Source of the DNA: Pontibacter qinzhouensis
GTDB lineage: Bacteria; Bacteroidota; Bacteroidia; Cytophagales; Hymenobacteraceae
Length of the DNA: 64,000 nt
NCBI RefSeq assembly: GCF_008017455.1
Contig: NZ_VRTY01000019.1
Coordinates: forward strand, 1 to 64,000
Direction: 5' to 3'
The position numbers and the translations under genes were made by a program. The notes beneath the pieces were generated by a model that ran no database searches, was not told the DNA's origin, and saw nothing but the letters and a program-made list of their open reading frames with translations. Position 1 is the stretch's first letter; each line of letters opens with the position of its first letter. Shown in pieces: positions 29,136 to 36,724 of this stretch.

Positions 29136-29179
29136 CACTGGCCGCTGTGGGTTGAACTTCACAGCGGCCAGTGCTTTTT
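29136..29179 (+). terminator. Terminator at the end of the glycoside hydrolase cluster
   Basis: Perfect 14-bp arms CACTGGCCGCTGTG / CACAGCGGCCAGTG with a 10-base loop and CTTTTT. It touches the end of the convergent nucleoside hydrolase gene. Confidence 0.92.
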
Positions 29180-30143
29180 AAGACCGAAGTGTAGAAGTCA
29201 GCTTCTCGAAAAGAAAGTTGTAAAAAAAGTCTTTATCTACATCCGTAGCTACCTGTACCCACTGCCCGGAGCCCGGAGCACGCACGGTTTTACCAGCCGA
29301 TGGCCCTTTTGGCACAACATCAAGCTCGATCTGCTCCAGCGTAAAAGCCTCCGGAATGGCAAGGTAACTGGTCGTGAGCACATCCCACATAAAATAAGTA
29401 TAATCGTAGGCCGGAATAGTGTCGATGGTGGTGGCCCAGAACTGACCGGCGAGATGCGCAAAAAAGGCAGATGACTGTGCCGCAAGCGTTTTCAGGAACT
29501 GGAAAGTAACTGGCACATGGTTAGTAGTATCCAGTGGCACAATTGTTAGAGGTAGGCCGAGTTTAAAAAGTTCGCTCGCAGCCACTGGATCCCAGAAAAC
29601 ATTCCATTCGGCGGAGCCATCGTGGTTGTAAGTGCGTACATTTCCCGTTACATCAATAGCGCCTCCCATCCAGACTACTTCTGTAATCCTGGCTTTTATG
29701 CTGGGTTGCTTTTGCAGGGCGAGCACCAGGTTAGAGCAGGGGCCAGTCAGGAGTACCGTAACAGGTGCTTCAGCTGCAGAAAGCTTCCTGATCATAAAAT
29801 CCACGCTGTCTTCAGCAGCAGGAGGTGTGCTGTGGCTTTCAACGTTAATCATGTCGGGGAGCGCGTTCAGCATTTTAGGTTTGGCGCGCCAGTCGGCCGG
29901 GAAGGCATTAATGCCATGGAAATTGCCGGCACGCACCTCTATGTGCAGCTTATTGGTGAGCGCGAGCAGTTTATGAGTTGTATCCAGGGCATTTTCGGCG
30001 TAACAGTCGGCCGGAGTTACCGAAACGCCCAGTAGCTCCACTTCATCCAGAAGTAACAACAACAGCAGCGATAAAAAATCATCTACCCCGCCATCGTGGT
30101 CGAACAGAACAGGCTTGGCAGGTTGTGAAGTAGCGTGGTTCAT
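29178..30143 (-). CDS. Nucleoside hydrolase (inosine-uridine preferring family)
   Basis: A 321-residue enzyme that hydrolyses ribonucleosides to base and ribose. The calcium-binding signature 'LFDHDGGVDDFLSLLL' at the N-terminus is the family's DxDxxxDD motif, with Gly-Gly in place of the more usual Pro-Gly. 'VTVLLTGPCSNLVLALQ' and 'VVWMGGAIDVTGNV' follow in order, and 'AEWNVFWDPVAASELF' supplies the second half of the site. The start is the ATG at 30143; four further in-frame codons upstream look like leader. There is no signal peptide, so it is cytoplasmic. Its link to the glycan cluster is positional only. Confidence 0.92.
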   Translation of the reverse strand: MNHATSQPAKPVLFDHDGGVDDFLSLLLLLLLDEVELLGVSVTPADCYAENALDTTHKLLALTNKLHIEVRAGNFHGINAFPADWRAKPKMLNALPDMINVESHSTPPAAEDSVDFMIRKLSAAEAPVTVLLTGPCSNLVLALQKQPSIKARITEVVWMGGAIDVTGNVRTYNHDGSAEWNVFWDPVAASELFKLGLPLTIVPLDTTNHVPVTFQFLKTLAAQSSAFFAHLAGQFWATTIDTIPAYDYTYFMWDVLTTSYLAIPEAFTLEQIELDVVPKGPSAGKTVRAPGSGQWVQVATDVDKDFFYNFLFEKLTSTLRS

Positions 30144-30197
30144 TCGGCAATATAGCACAGGATCTGCTGAGGCTCAAAATGCAGCCTTGCCTGCCGC

Positions 30198-30254
30198 AAT
30201 TATTCAGATGAAAAAGCCCTTCCAAAGGCCTTATGCTATTTTTTTGTCAAGGGT
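30198..30254 (-). repeat. 57-bp intergenic repeat, full copy
   Basis: Minus-strand reading ACCCTTGAC, GCCTTTGGAAGGGC, TTTTTCATCTGAATAATT. It fills nearly the whole gap between the trx stop and the nucleoside hydrolase start, both minus strand. Confidence 0.86.
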
Positions 30255-30268
30255 ACGGTTGTCTTCTT

Positions 30269-30583
30269 TTATTCTTTGGCTATGGCCTGCTTTATTACCT
30301 GGCTAAGCTGGTGGCCGGGCACAGCGCCAGCCTGTTTCCAGACAATCTGCCCTTTATGGAAAAGAATAAACGTAGGCACACCCTGCACACGATACTGACT
30401 GGCTGCAGCCTGGTTGTGGTCTACGTTTACTTTCAGCACCTTCAGTTTACCCGAAAACTCCTTCGCCACTTGCTCCACAATAGGGTTCATGGTTTTACAG
30501 GGGCCACACCAATCGGCATAAAAGTCAACTAAAACGGGCATGCCCGGGCTATTAATCAGGTCGTTAAAAGATTTCTTTGCCAT
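30269..30583 (-). CDS. trxA: Thioredoxin
   Basis: A 104-residue cytoplasmic thioredoxin with the redox motif W-C26-G-P-C29 in 'FYADWCGPCKTMNP' and the cis-proline in 'VQGVPTFILF'. It has no signal peptide and no extra domain. It reduces disulfides of ribonucleotide reductase, MsrA/B and similar partners. It precedes the nucleoside hydrolase on the same strand, separated by a repeat copy. Several thioredoxins are usual in this group, so the symbol is by family only. Confidence 0.93.
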   Translation of the reverse strand: MAKKSFNDLINSPGMPVLVDFYADWCGPCKTMNPIVEQVAKEFSGKLKVLKVNVDHNQAAASQYRVQGVPTFILFHKGQIVWKQAGAVPGHQLSQVIKQAIAKE

Positions 30584-30630
30584 GTTGCCTACAATCTAAA
30601 TGGTTTACCCTAGCTAATACGCAATTCAGG

Positions 30631-30660
30631 TCCAGAATGATTATTAGTTTAAATTCTGGA
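30631..30660. promoter_or_regulatory. Inverted repeat between trxA and the divergent sensor operon
   Basis: Arms TCCAGAAT / ATTCTGGA (8 bp, perfect) are separated by 14 bases, in the 257-base divergent gap. It could be an operator or a weak terminator (TTTTG follows). No promoter is clear. Confidence 0.35.
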
Positions 30661-30840
30661 TTTTGAGAAAATAATCAGGTAAAAGTACAATTTTTGCAAT
30701 ACAATGAAACGGCTTCAGTAAAATAAAACAAAATTGGTAAGCCTTGATTTACAGGAGTTTTAAAAAAAATAGAACCCGTTTCTGCTATTACATATAATAT
30801 TTGCTATTTTTAGGCTTCCATAAATATAAATCATACTTAT

Positions 30841-31161
30841 ATGGCAGTATTCAACGGGAGCGAAGGCGGCGAAATAGATCTGGCAACCGCTAAAGCCCTG
30901 ACCCAAAATTACCGGGATAAGCAGAATGACCCGGATGTTGTAAAAGCTCATTTCTTTGGAAGAGAAGTGCTGGAAAGGCTGCTCGCCCAAAAAGATTGCG
31001 TAGGAGCCAGAATGTACTATGGCCTTGACGAAGAAGGCAAAAAGCAATTGATACTGGTGGGAGTGGATGCCAACGGAACCGACCTGGAAGATGGCATTAT
31101 CTTGGATAAATCGAGCCCTTGCCCTCCTAACTGTTCGGTTGGTTCCTCTTTGGCTGGTTAA
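30841..31161 (+). CDS. Small conserved hypothetical protein
   Basis: A 106-residue soluble protein that I cannot assign. It begins 'MAVFNGSEGGEIDLATAKAL', is rich in charged residues, has 'VGARMYYGLDEEGKKQLILV' in the middle (a beta-hairpin-like stretch) and ends 'SSPCPPNCSVGSSLAG' with two closely spaced cysteines (C-P-P-N-C) next to a flexible end. It lies 6 bases upstream of the membrane-protein gene, so it belongs to the same operon as the two-component pair. A cysteine tail of this kind could bind a metal or form a disulfide, which is speculation. Confidence 0.7.
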   Translation: MAVFNGSEGGEIDLATAKALTQNYRDKQNDPDVVKAHFFGREVLERLLAQKDCVGARMYYGLDEEGKKQLILVGVDANGTDLEDGIILDKSSPCPPNCSVGSSLAG

Positions 31162-31167
31162 TATTGA

Positions 31168-31815
31168 ATGGAAGTATACAATATTATACAGTACCTTTCC
31201 ATCTTCAGTATTTTACCACCGCTTATCTATAGCCTGGTGCTGCTATGGCAGCGCCAGGCTGGCAGACTCACTTGGCAGATCTTCGGTTTTTCGGTTTTTA
31301 TAGCAGTGGTGGAGGCAGCAGGTTGGATTAGCTCTTATAAAGGCCTTAACAACCTCTGGATGTCGCATGTTTACATTCCCTTAGAGTATGCGATTTTGGC
31401 TTATATGTATTTGTGCATCTTTAACAATAAGATAATCAAGAGATTAATTATTGGTTCGGTCGTGCTTTTCTTCTTGTTTTGCGCCCTCGATATAGTATAT
31501 TTGGAAAGTCTTACCATTTATAACTCTTACCCAAGGGTAATTGAGAGTGTGTTGATGGTTTTACTGAGCCTGCTTTACTTTTACAAGGTTTTTAAAGATA
31601 TTGATAAAGCTGATTTACTGACCGACCCCTATTTTTTATTGAGTGTAGGAGTTATTGTTAACTTTGCGGGTTCTTCGGTCATCAATTCGCTTTTTAATGT
31701 AATGTTGCAATACCCTGCTGAAATAATGCTGATGTGCCTGGCTGTGTTAAACTTTTTAAATGTGCTTTTTAATACCACTTTAGTACTGGTGCTTCGGAGA
31801 GCCCCCAGAGTTTGA
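31168..31815 (+). CDS. Integral membrane protein of a two-component operon
   Basis: A 215-residue protein with about six or seven hydrophobic segments (for example 'LSIFSILPPLIYSLVLL', 'LIIGSVVLFFLFCALDIVYL', 'VLMVLLSLLYFY') and a positively charged end ('LVLRRAPRV'). It has no enzyme motif. Its stop overlaps the TTG start of the histidine kinase (ttga), which argues for translational coupling and for a role as the membrane sensor or partner of that kinase. The kinase itself has only one membrane segment and almost no extracytoplasmic part, so it needs a signal input from elsewhere. Unnamed family. Confidence 0.72.
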   Translation: MEVYNIIQYLSIFSILPPLIYSLVLLWQRQAGRLTWQIFGFSVFIAVVEAAGWISSYKGLNNLWMSHVYIPLEYAILAYMYLCIFNNKIIKRLIIGSVVLFFLFCALDIVYLESLTIYNSYPRVIESVLMVLLSLLYFYKVFKDIDKADLLTDPYFLLSVGVIVNFAGSSVINSLFNVMLQYPAEIMLMCLAVLNFLNVLFNTTLVLVLRRAPRV

Positions 31816-32612
31816 GTCCGTTTATTCCGTTTATAATTGCCACCTCTATTATACTACTGCTCGCGCTGGGTGTGGTGGTTTTTGTGGTTATGTACCAGAA
31901 GCGCCTCATGAAACACCAGGAGTATTTGCGGCAGCTGCAGGAAACCAGGCAACGGCAACTACTGGAGGCGGCACTCGAGGCGCAGGAGGCCGAGCGTCGC
32001 CGTGTTGCCCGCGACCTGCACGATGAAGTAGGAACCATGCTGGCCCTGGTAAAGCTGCAGGCCGGGCAGTGGAGCAATGGCTTTGGCAAAGGTGAAATTG
32101 CAGAAGGGCAGCAACCGGTTACAAACCTGAAACTGAAACTCGACGAGGTGATGAATAGTGTGCGGCGCATTACCCATGATCTGATGCCTATTGTGCTTAC
32201 CAAATTCGGGCTGGTGCAGGCCATCGAAAGTTTAAAGCGCAGCATGCCCGTAGATAGTAATATTGGTATAAAATTTGAGTGCAATGAGCCTGACCGGCGC
32301 GTGGGGCAGAAGCTGGAGCTGGCCTTATACAGAATAGTGCAGGAGTTACTCGGCAATACCCTGAAGCATGCGCAGGCATCCGAAGTTTATATAAAGCTTA
32401 CATTCAACACCTATAAACTGGAACTAGTGTACACCGACAACGGCAAAGGTTTCAGTTCTGCAGATTTAACAGAAAACACCACCACCACGGGGCTTGGACT
32501 CACAAACCTCCAGAGCAGAATTGCTCTTTTGAATGGAACAATTTCAATTAACTCAGAACTTGGTGCCGGCATTTCGGTGGTAGCCAATGTTCCGTTACTG
32601 ACTGAATTTTAA
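31812..32612 (+). CDS. Sensor histidine kinase, NarX/DesK (HisKA_3) type
   Basis: A 266-residue membrane kinase. One N-terminal membrane helix (about 7-27) is followed directly by a coiled coil and the dimerisation/phosphoacceptor box 'ERRRVARDLHDEVG' with His70. The ATP-binding domain shows the N box ('ELLGNTLKHAQ'), G1 ('DNGKGF') and G2 ('GLGLTNLQSRI'). The start is a TTG that overlaps the previous stop codon; no ATG precedes the membrane helix. There is no periplasmic sensor domain. It is followed 11 bases later by its likely response regulator. Confidence 0.92.
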   Translation: MSPFIPFIIATSIILLLALGVVVFVVMYQKRLMKHQEYLRQLQETRQRQLLEAALEAQEAERRRVARDLHDEVGTMLALVKLQAGQWSNGFGKGEIAEGQQPVTNLKLKLDEVMNSVRRITHDLMPIVLTKFGLVQAIESLKRSMPVDSNIGIKFECNEPDRRVGQKLELALYRIVQELLGNTLKHAQASEVYIKLTFNTYKLELVYTDNGKGFSSADLTENTTTTGLGLTNLQSRIALLNGTISINSELGAGISVVANVPLLTEF

Positions 32613-32623
32613 AGTAAAGTATT

Positions 32624-33043
32624 ATGAACCGAATGCCTATAACGTTAGCCGTAGCCGATGATCATACCCTTTTCAGAAAAGGACTATTGGAAATCATGAA
32701 GAGCTTTGAAGAGGTAACCTTACTCTACGATGCAGGCACTGGCTTTGAATTGCTTGAAAAAATTGAATACGCGATGCCAGATGTGGTGCTCCTGGACCTG
32801 GAGATGCCTGACATCGACGGAATAGCAACGGCCCGTTATATTATCAGTAAGTATCCGCAGGTTAAAATTCTGCTGCTCTCTATGTACGGCGAAGAGCAAC
32901 TGGTGGAGAACCTGCTGGAAGAAGGGGTGCATGGTTACCTGACCAAAGCCTCTGAGCCAGACGAACTGCGAAATGCCCTGCAGGTTGTGTACCAGGGCGG
33001 TAAATACGTTCAGAAGCAGCAAAATCATCCGTTTGCCATTTAG
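32624..33043 (+). CDS. Stand-alone response-regulator receiver protein
   Basis: A 139-residue protein made of a NarL-type receiver domain: acidic pair Asp12/Asp13 ('VADDHTLFRKG'), phosphoacceptor Asp58 ('VVLLDLEMPDIDG') and Lys108 ('GYLTKASEPDE'). All key residues are present, but the LuxR-type HTH that normally follows is missing: the protein stops about 25 residues after the receiver. No HTH is found in other frames of the next 400 bases. It may pass phosphate onward or act by protein contact, or be a gene that lost its output domain. Confidence 0.88.
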   Translation: MNRMPITLAVADDHTLFRKGLLEIMKSFEEVTLLYDAGTGFELLEKIEYAMPDVVLLDLEMPDIDGIATARYIISKYPQVKILLLSMYGEEQLVENLLEEGVHGYLTKASEPDELRNALQVVYQGGKYVQKQQNHPFAI

Positions 33044-33084
33044 CAGTAGCTTCAATGTGCTCTTGCGGCTAACCATGGCTATGT

Positions 33085-33141
33085 AATTTTTCTAATGAAT
33101 TTGCCCTTCCGAAGCATTTTAGCCCTGGTACTCGCCAAGGC
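33085..33141 (-). repeat. 57-bp intergenic repeat, diverged copy
   Basis: Minus-strand reading GCCTTGGCG, GCTTCGGAAGGGC, TTCATTAGAAAAATT. The length is still exactly 57, and it starts 41 bases after the receiver gene stop. Confidence 0.75.
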
Positions 33142-33340
33142 CTGAAACCTTATTTCCCCCTCCGAACCTTCCTGGCAAGCACTATCATTTTTATCTGTCC
33201 TGATTTTATCTTATCAGCCATTAAGTTTTCTTCTTCGTAAGGGCGAATTGCAGGTAGCTTGCTACTGCCGTATTAGCTAAATTGTGTCTCAGCTTTGCGC
33301 AGAAGCAGAAAAAAGAAAACTATATCTGTTATAAAATTGT

Positions 33341-33424
33341 TAAAAGGAGCACAGGCAGCTGCCTATTACCAGCAAATGCCGGTTGCATGGGTAACAAGCA
33401 TCTGGCTGGCTACCTCCTTTTTTA
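33341..33424 (+). ncRNA. Candidate structured RNA or attenuator upstream of the HNH gene
   Basis: An outer stem TAAAAGGAG / CTCCTTTTTTA encloses a perfect palindrome AGGCAGCTGCCT (33353-33364) and a stem-loop TTACC-GCAA / TTGC-GGTAA (33366-33394). The outer right arm merges into a T6 run as in an intrinsic terminator, 24 bases before the HNH start codon. I cannot match it to a known riboswitch. Confidence 0.4.
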
Positions 33425-33447
33425 GTAAGTAACGTATTGCGTCCGGA

Positions 33448-33747
33448 ATGGCCAGAAAGCACGAGACACTAATTTGTGAACTATGTGAGCGGGAAGTACA
33501 GGACCTGTCGCGGCACCACCTGGTTCCGCGCGAAGAAGGTGGTCGCTATGGACCGACCGCCGAGCTTTGCCAACCCTGCCACAGCACCTTGCACCTCACT
33601 TTCAGTAACCAGGAACTGGCAACTCTTTATAACAGCATTGGTGCTCTTAAAGCGGCAGAAGGTCTGCAGAAATACCTGAAATGGGTAAAAAACAAACCCA
33701 TAGAGCGAATAGCTAACCGCAGAAGCCGCGACAGACGCAAACGGTAA
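33448..33747 (+). CDS. Small HNH-nuclease-like zinc protein
   Basis: A 99-residue protein with an HNH-type layout: C10-x2-C13 ('LICELCERE'), 'SRHHLVPRE' with His23/His24, and a second pair C41-x2-C44 ('ELCQPCHSTLHLTFSN') with His45 and His49. A basic C-terminus ('NRRSRDRRKR') suits nucleic acid binding. Proteins of this size and pattern are widespread and mostly uncharacterised; many are not toxic nucleases. It faces pncB, the two stops being 8 bases apart. The structured element just upstream may control it. Confidence 0.8.
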   Translation: MARKHETLICELCEREVQDLSRHHLVPREEGGRYGPTAELCQPCHSTLHLTFSNQELATLYNSIGALKAAEGLQKYLKWVKNKPIERIANRRSRDRRKR

Positions 33748-33755
33748 GGTGCCTT

Positions 33756-35249
33756 CTACAGCAGCTCCTCGCCATTCTCACTATTTCCTTTTTCCTTTAG
33801 CTTCAGTACCAGGTCTATTTTAAAATGATGCAGGCTTTCTTCCAGCCCGGCCGGGTAACTGTGTGGGTTCAGGTAGCGCCTGATACTCTCATGCAACGAA
33901 CTTAGCTCCTGCTGCGCCTTTGCTTTTATTTCGGGCAGGGTAGGAGGTGTGTACTGTAATTTTCCTTTTACGAAAACAGGCTCCAGCAAGTCTTTAGAGG
34001 CAGAGCCTGCGGCAATGGTTTTGCGTCGCGTACTGTCTACCGGGTCCACGATTACTATACGTTCGGGTAGCGTTTCGGCTTCGTTAAATATCATGTCGGC
34101 AAGGTAGCCGCTTTCGGTGTAGAATCGCCGCACCTGCAAAATGCCGGGGGTAGAGGTTTTAGCCAGCTGCTCCGATAGCTTTATTTTATAGGTCCAGTCG
34201 CCGTTTTTCTGTTGCAGCGCCGCCAGTTTATACACACCACCCAGCGCTGGCTGGTCGCAGGCAGTTACCATTTGCGTGCCTACACCCCAGATATTCACTT
34301 TGGAGCCTTCCTGCCGTAAGCTGGTAATGATGTGTTCGTCGAGATCGTTGCTGGCTACAATGTTGGTGTCGGTGTAGCCGGCTTCGTCGAGTAGCTTCCG
34401 GGCTTCTACGCTCAAGTAGGTCAGGTCGCCGGAGTCGAGGCGGATGGCATTGAATTTAAAGCCCTGCTGCTTAAGCTCGTTGGCCGTGGCAATGGCATTT
34501 TTTACGCCTTCCAGGGTATTATAAGTATCTACCAGAAAAACAGAGTCGAACGGGAAAGCCTCACCGTAGGCCCTGAAAGCTTCTTGTTCTGTCGTAAAGG
34601 CTTGTACCCAGCTGTGGGCGTGGGTGCCACTAAGCGGAATGCCGAACAGTTTGCCCGCCAATACATTTGAAGTAGTAGCGGCACCGCCAATATACGCGGC
34701 ACGGCTGGCAGCCAGCGCACCGTCTATGCCTTGCGCACGGCGCATACCGAATTCTGATACCTTGTGTCCTTTTGCCGCATCAGCTACTCGTGCCGCCTTG
34801 GTCGCGATCAGGGTTTGGAAGTTGATGATGGTTAGAAGCGGTGTTTCGATGAGCTGTGCCTGCAGCAGCGGTCCGCGCACCCGCACAAGTGGCTCATTGG
34901 GGAACACGACCGTGCCTTCGGGAATGGCATCTACATCGCAGGTAAAACGCATCTCGCGCAGGTAATCCAGAAAAGCAGGTTCGAAAAGCGGCTGCTGCTG
35001 GCTTCCTTTCAGGCTGGCCAGGTACACCAGGTCCTCCTCCTGAAAACGCAGTTGCTCCAGGTAATCGATGGCATAGGCCAGGCCGGCTGCCACTGTGTAG
35101 CCGCCTTTAAAAGGGTTTTTTCGGAAATATAAATGAAAAACAGCTTCCTGCTCCGCCATGCCCTGCTTCCAATAGCCATACGCCATGGTGAGCTGGTATA
35201 GGTCGGTGAGTAGTGAGAGGGAGGTGGCGTAAATGTCTTTCAGTTTCAT
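33756..35249 (-). CDS. pncB: Nicotinate phosphoribosyltransferase
   Basis: A 497-residue enzyme of NAD salvage that joins nicotinate to PRPP. Family landmarks appear in order: 'LLTDLYQLTMAYGYW' at the start, 'FRKNPFKGGYTVAAGLAYA', 'EFGMRRAQGIDGALAASRAAY' around residue 170, 'GTHAHSWVQAF' with its conserved histidines, 'VDTYNTLEGVKNAI' and 'RLDSGDL'. The C-terminal extension is that of the longer bacterial form. It is transcribed alone; the gap upstream contains a copy of the second repeat family. Confidence 0.94.
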   Translation of the reverse strand: MKLKDIYATSLSLLTDLYQLTMAYGYWKQGMAEQEAVFHLYFRKNPFKGGYTVAAGLAYAIDYLEQLRFQEEDLVYLASLKGSQQQPLFEPAFLDYLREMRFTCDVDAIPEGTVVFPNEPLVRVRGPLLQAQLIETPLLTIINFQTLIATKAARVADAAKGHKVSEFGMRRAQGIDGALAASRAAYIGGAATTSNVLAGKLFGIPLSGTHAHSWVQAFTTEQEAFRAYGEAFPFDSVFLVDTYNTLEGVKNAIATANELKQQGFKFNAIRLDSGDLTYLSVEARKLLDEAGYTDTNIVASNDLDEHIITSLRQEGSKVNIWGVGTQMVTACDQPALGGVYKLAALQQKNGDWTYKIKLSEQLAKTSTPGILQVRRFYTESGYLADMIFNEAETLPERIVIVDPVDSTRRKTIAAGSASKDLLEPVFVKGKLQYTPPTLPEIKAKAQQELSSLHESIRRYLNPHSYPAGLEESLHHFKIDLVLKLKEKGNSENGEELL

Positions 35250-35411
35250 GGCAAGTGGTGTAGCTTTAAATATCCCGAAATAGCTTTTTACTTCGGGTAC
35301 AGGCTGCTTTGCAAAATTAGTTCAGCAAAGCTGTCATAGCAAATCAGCAACTCCCAACTAAAAAACCGGAGAAAATGTTTCTAAACAGGCAGTTGCAGTA
35401 CCTTGTTCAAC

Positions 35412-35457
35412 ATTTCTAATTTTGAATTTCTGATTTTTAATTTGGCGAAGCTCCTTA
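35412..35457 (-). repeat. Second intergenic repeat family (CTAAGGRGCTTCGCCAAATT)
   Basis: The minus strand reads CTAAGGAGCTTCGCCAAATT followed by an A/T-rich AAATCAGAAATTCAAAATT tail. The copy at 43719 matches with one change over the first 20 bases. A partial relative without the left part is at about 39464-39490. Confidence 0.7.
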
Positions 35458-35527
35458 GCTGGTTTCAAGTAAGTATTTATCGTTGGATGAGGCAACAATT
35501 CACCGTCACAATTTTTAACTTTACCCC

Positions 35528-36595
35528 ATGACAAAGCGCCGATTTATTCCTTTCTCTGAGCTGAAGCACCGCAAAGCCATTGTGGTGGATAGTATGCACC
35601 CCAACGGTCTGGTTTTATCGCATTGGCGGGGAGCACCTACGCCTGCCGAAGTCCGCGATAATACGAGTGCGGCCATGGTGCTGCATGCACTACGGTTTAA
35701 CCTTCCTGGCCTGGACCTGCCATACGTTACCGCCAATCATTTCGATATCGATGGTTTTGTAGGAGTATGGAGTTTGCTAAACCTGGAGCTGGCGCTGGAG
35801 AACGAGGAACTGTTGAGGCAAATGGCCCTGATTGGCGATTTCAGGGAACTCGACCTGAACCACCCGCTGGCGGGGGAGGCCCTGAAGTTGGTATGCTGGA
35901 TAAATGCCCGCGAAAAGCAACTGTTTTACCCGCCTTTTGGTGCCGAGCAACTGCCGGAGCCGGAAGTAACGCTCTGCCCTAAAAAGTTCGCTTACTTTTT
36001 GCGGGAATTTGGACGAGTGCTGCAAGACCCTAACTGGGAAAAAGCTGCCTGGGAAGAAGAAGTAGGAGAGGTGTTGCTGGGTTACCGCGATATGTACAAA
36101 CCCACCACAAAACTTAGCCGCCACCCCGACATTGGCCTGGTTGTGCTGCAGCTTCCGGAGCCACTGCATTACTATGCGCTCTTTAGCCGTACCCAGGGCT
36201 TCGATATAGTGCTTTCGTGCTACAGCGGTAACCGCTATGAGCTGGAATACAAGTACACCACCTGGGTCGATCTTGGCTCCAGGCCCACCTTGCCGCGCAT
36301 CAACCTGGCTCCTCTGGCGGCACGTTTAAATGCCTTGGAGACCTCCGGCCACACCTGGACCTACGATGCCATTACAGAGACAGGCCCCCTGCTGCGGCTC
36401 AACGGAGATAAACTGACGCAGGTTGAAACTTACGATAACCCGACGGCACGAATTATACATGCTTCTTCTATTTCTGTGGAGGAGCTACAGGAGGTCGTGG
36501 TCAATTATTTTAGAACAGCCTACCAGGGCATTGAGCCGCGTACTTTCTGGACCTGGAAAGAAATAAAGGAGCTGCAACTGGCGCTGCCTCTGTAG
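35528..36595 (+). CDS. Conserved hypothetical protein with HFDIDG motif (DUF6687-like)
   Basis: A 355-residue soluble protein without signal peptide. It may belong to the Bacteroidota family catalogued as DUF6687; that name is from memory and unverified. The most striking site is 'TANHFDIDGFVGVW' at about residues 68-81, an HxDxD pattern near the N-terminus that recalls the metal-binding motif of DHH-type phosphoesterases. An earlier 'VVDSMHPNGLVLSHWRG' and a later 'SRHPDIGLVVLQLPEP' have similar acidic/histidine character. The rest is not recognisable. It stands alone between pncB and the nuclease gene. A hydrolase is a guess. Confidence 0.75.
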   Translation: MTKRRFIPFSELKHRKAIVVDSMHPNGLVLSHWRGAPTPAEVRDNTSAAMVLHALRFNLPGLDLPYVTANHFDIDGFVGVWSLLNLELALENEELLRQMALIGDFRELDLNHPLAGEALKLVCWINAREKQLFYPPFGAEQLPEPEVTLCPKKFAYFLREFGRVLQDPNWEKAAWEEEVGEVLLGYRDMYKPTTKLSRHPDIGLVVLQLPEPLHYYALFSRTQGFDIVLSCYSGNRYELEYKYTTWVDLGSRPTLPRINLAPLAARLNALETSGHTWTYDAITETGPLLRLNGDKLTQVETYDNPTARIIHASSISVEELQEVVVNYFRTAYQGIEPRTFWTWKEIKELQLALPL

Positions 36596-36724
36596 CCCGA
36601 AGGAGTACAGAAGCCGCAGACAAAATTACAACTGAACCAAATAAACCGTACGTATTGGCGTATAAATATACAAGCTTTATTTTGAAGCTTCGTGCATGCC
36701 AACTACTACTAAACCAGCATCATC

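Larger units (their letters stand above)
33044..33447. other. Intergenic region with repeat copy and structured element
   Basis: Holds a diverged 57-bp repeat at 33085 and the nested inverted repeats at 33341-33424. No gene is seen. Confidence 0.6.

Noticed and set aside
33448-33747. HNH protein as part of a toxin or restriction system
   Set aside because: No partner methylase, immunity or targeting gene is adjacent; it is a solitary small zinc protein.
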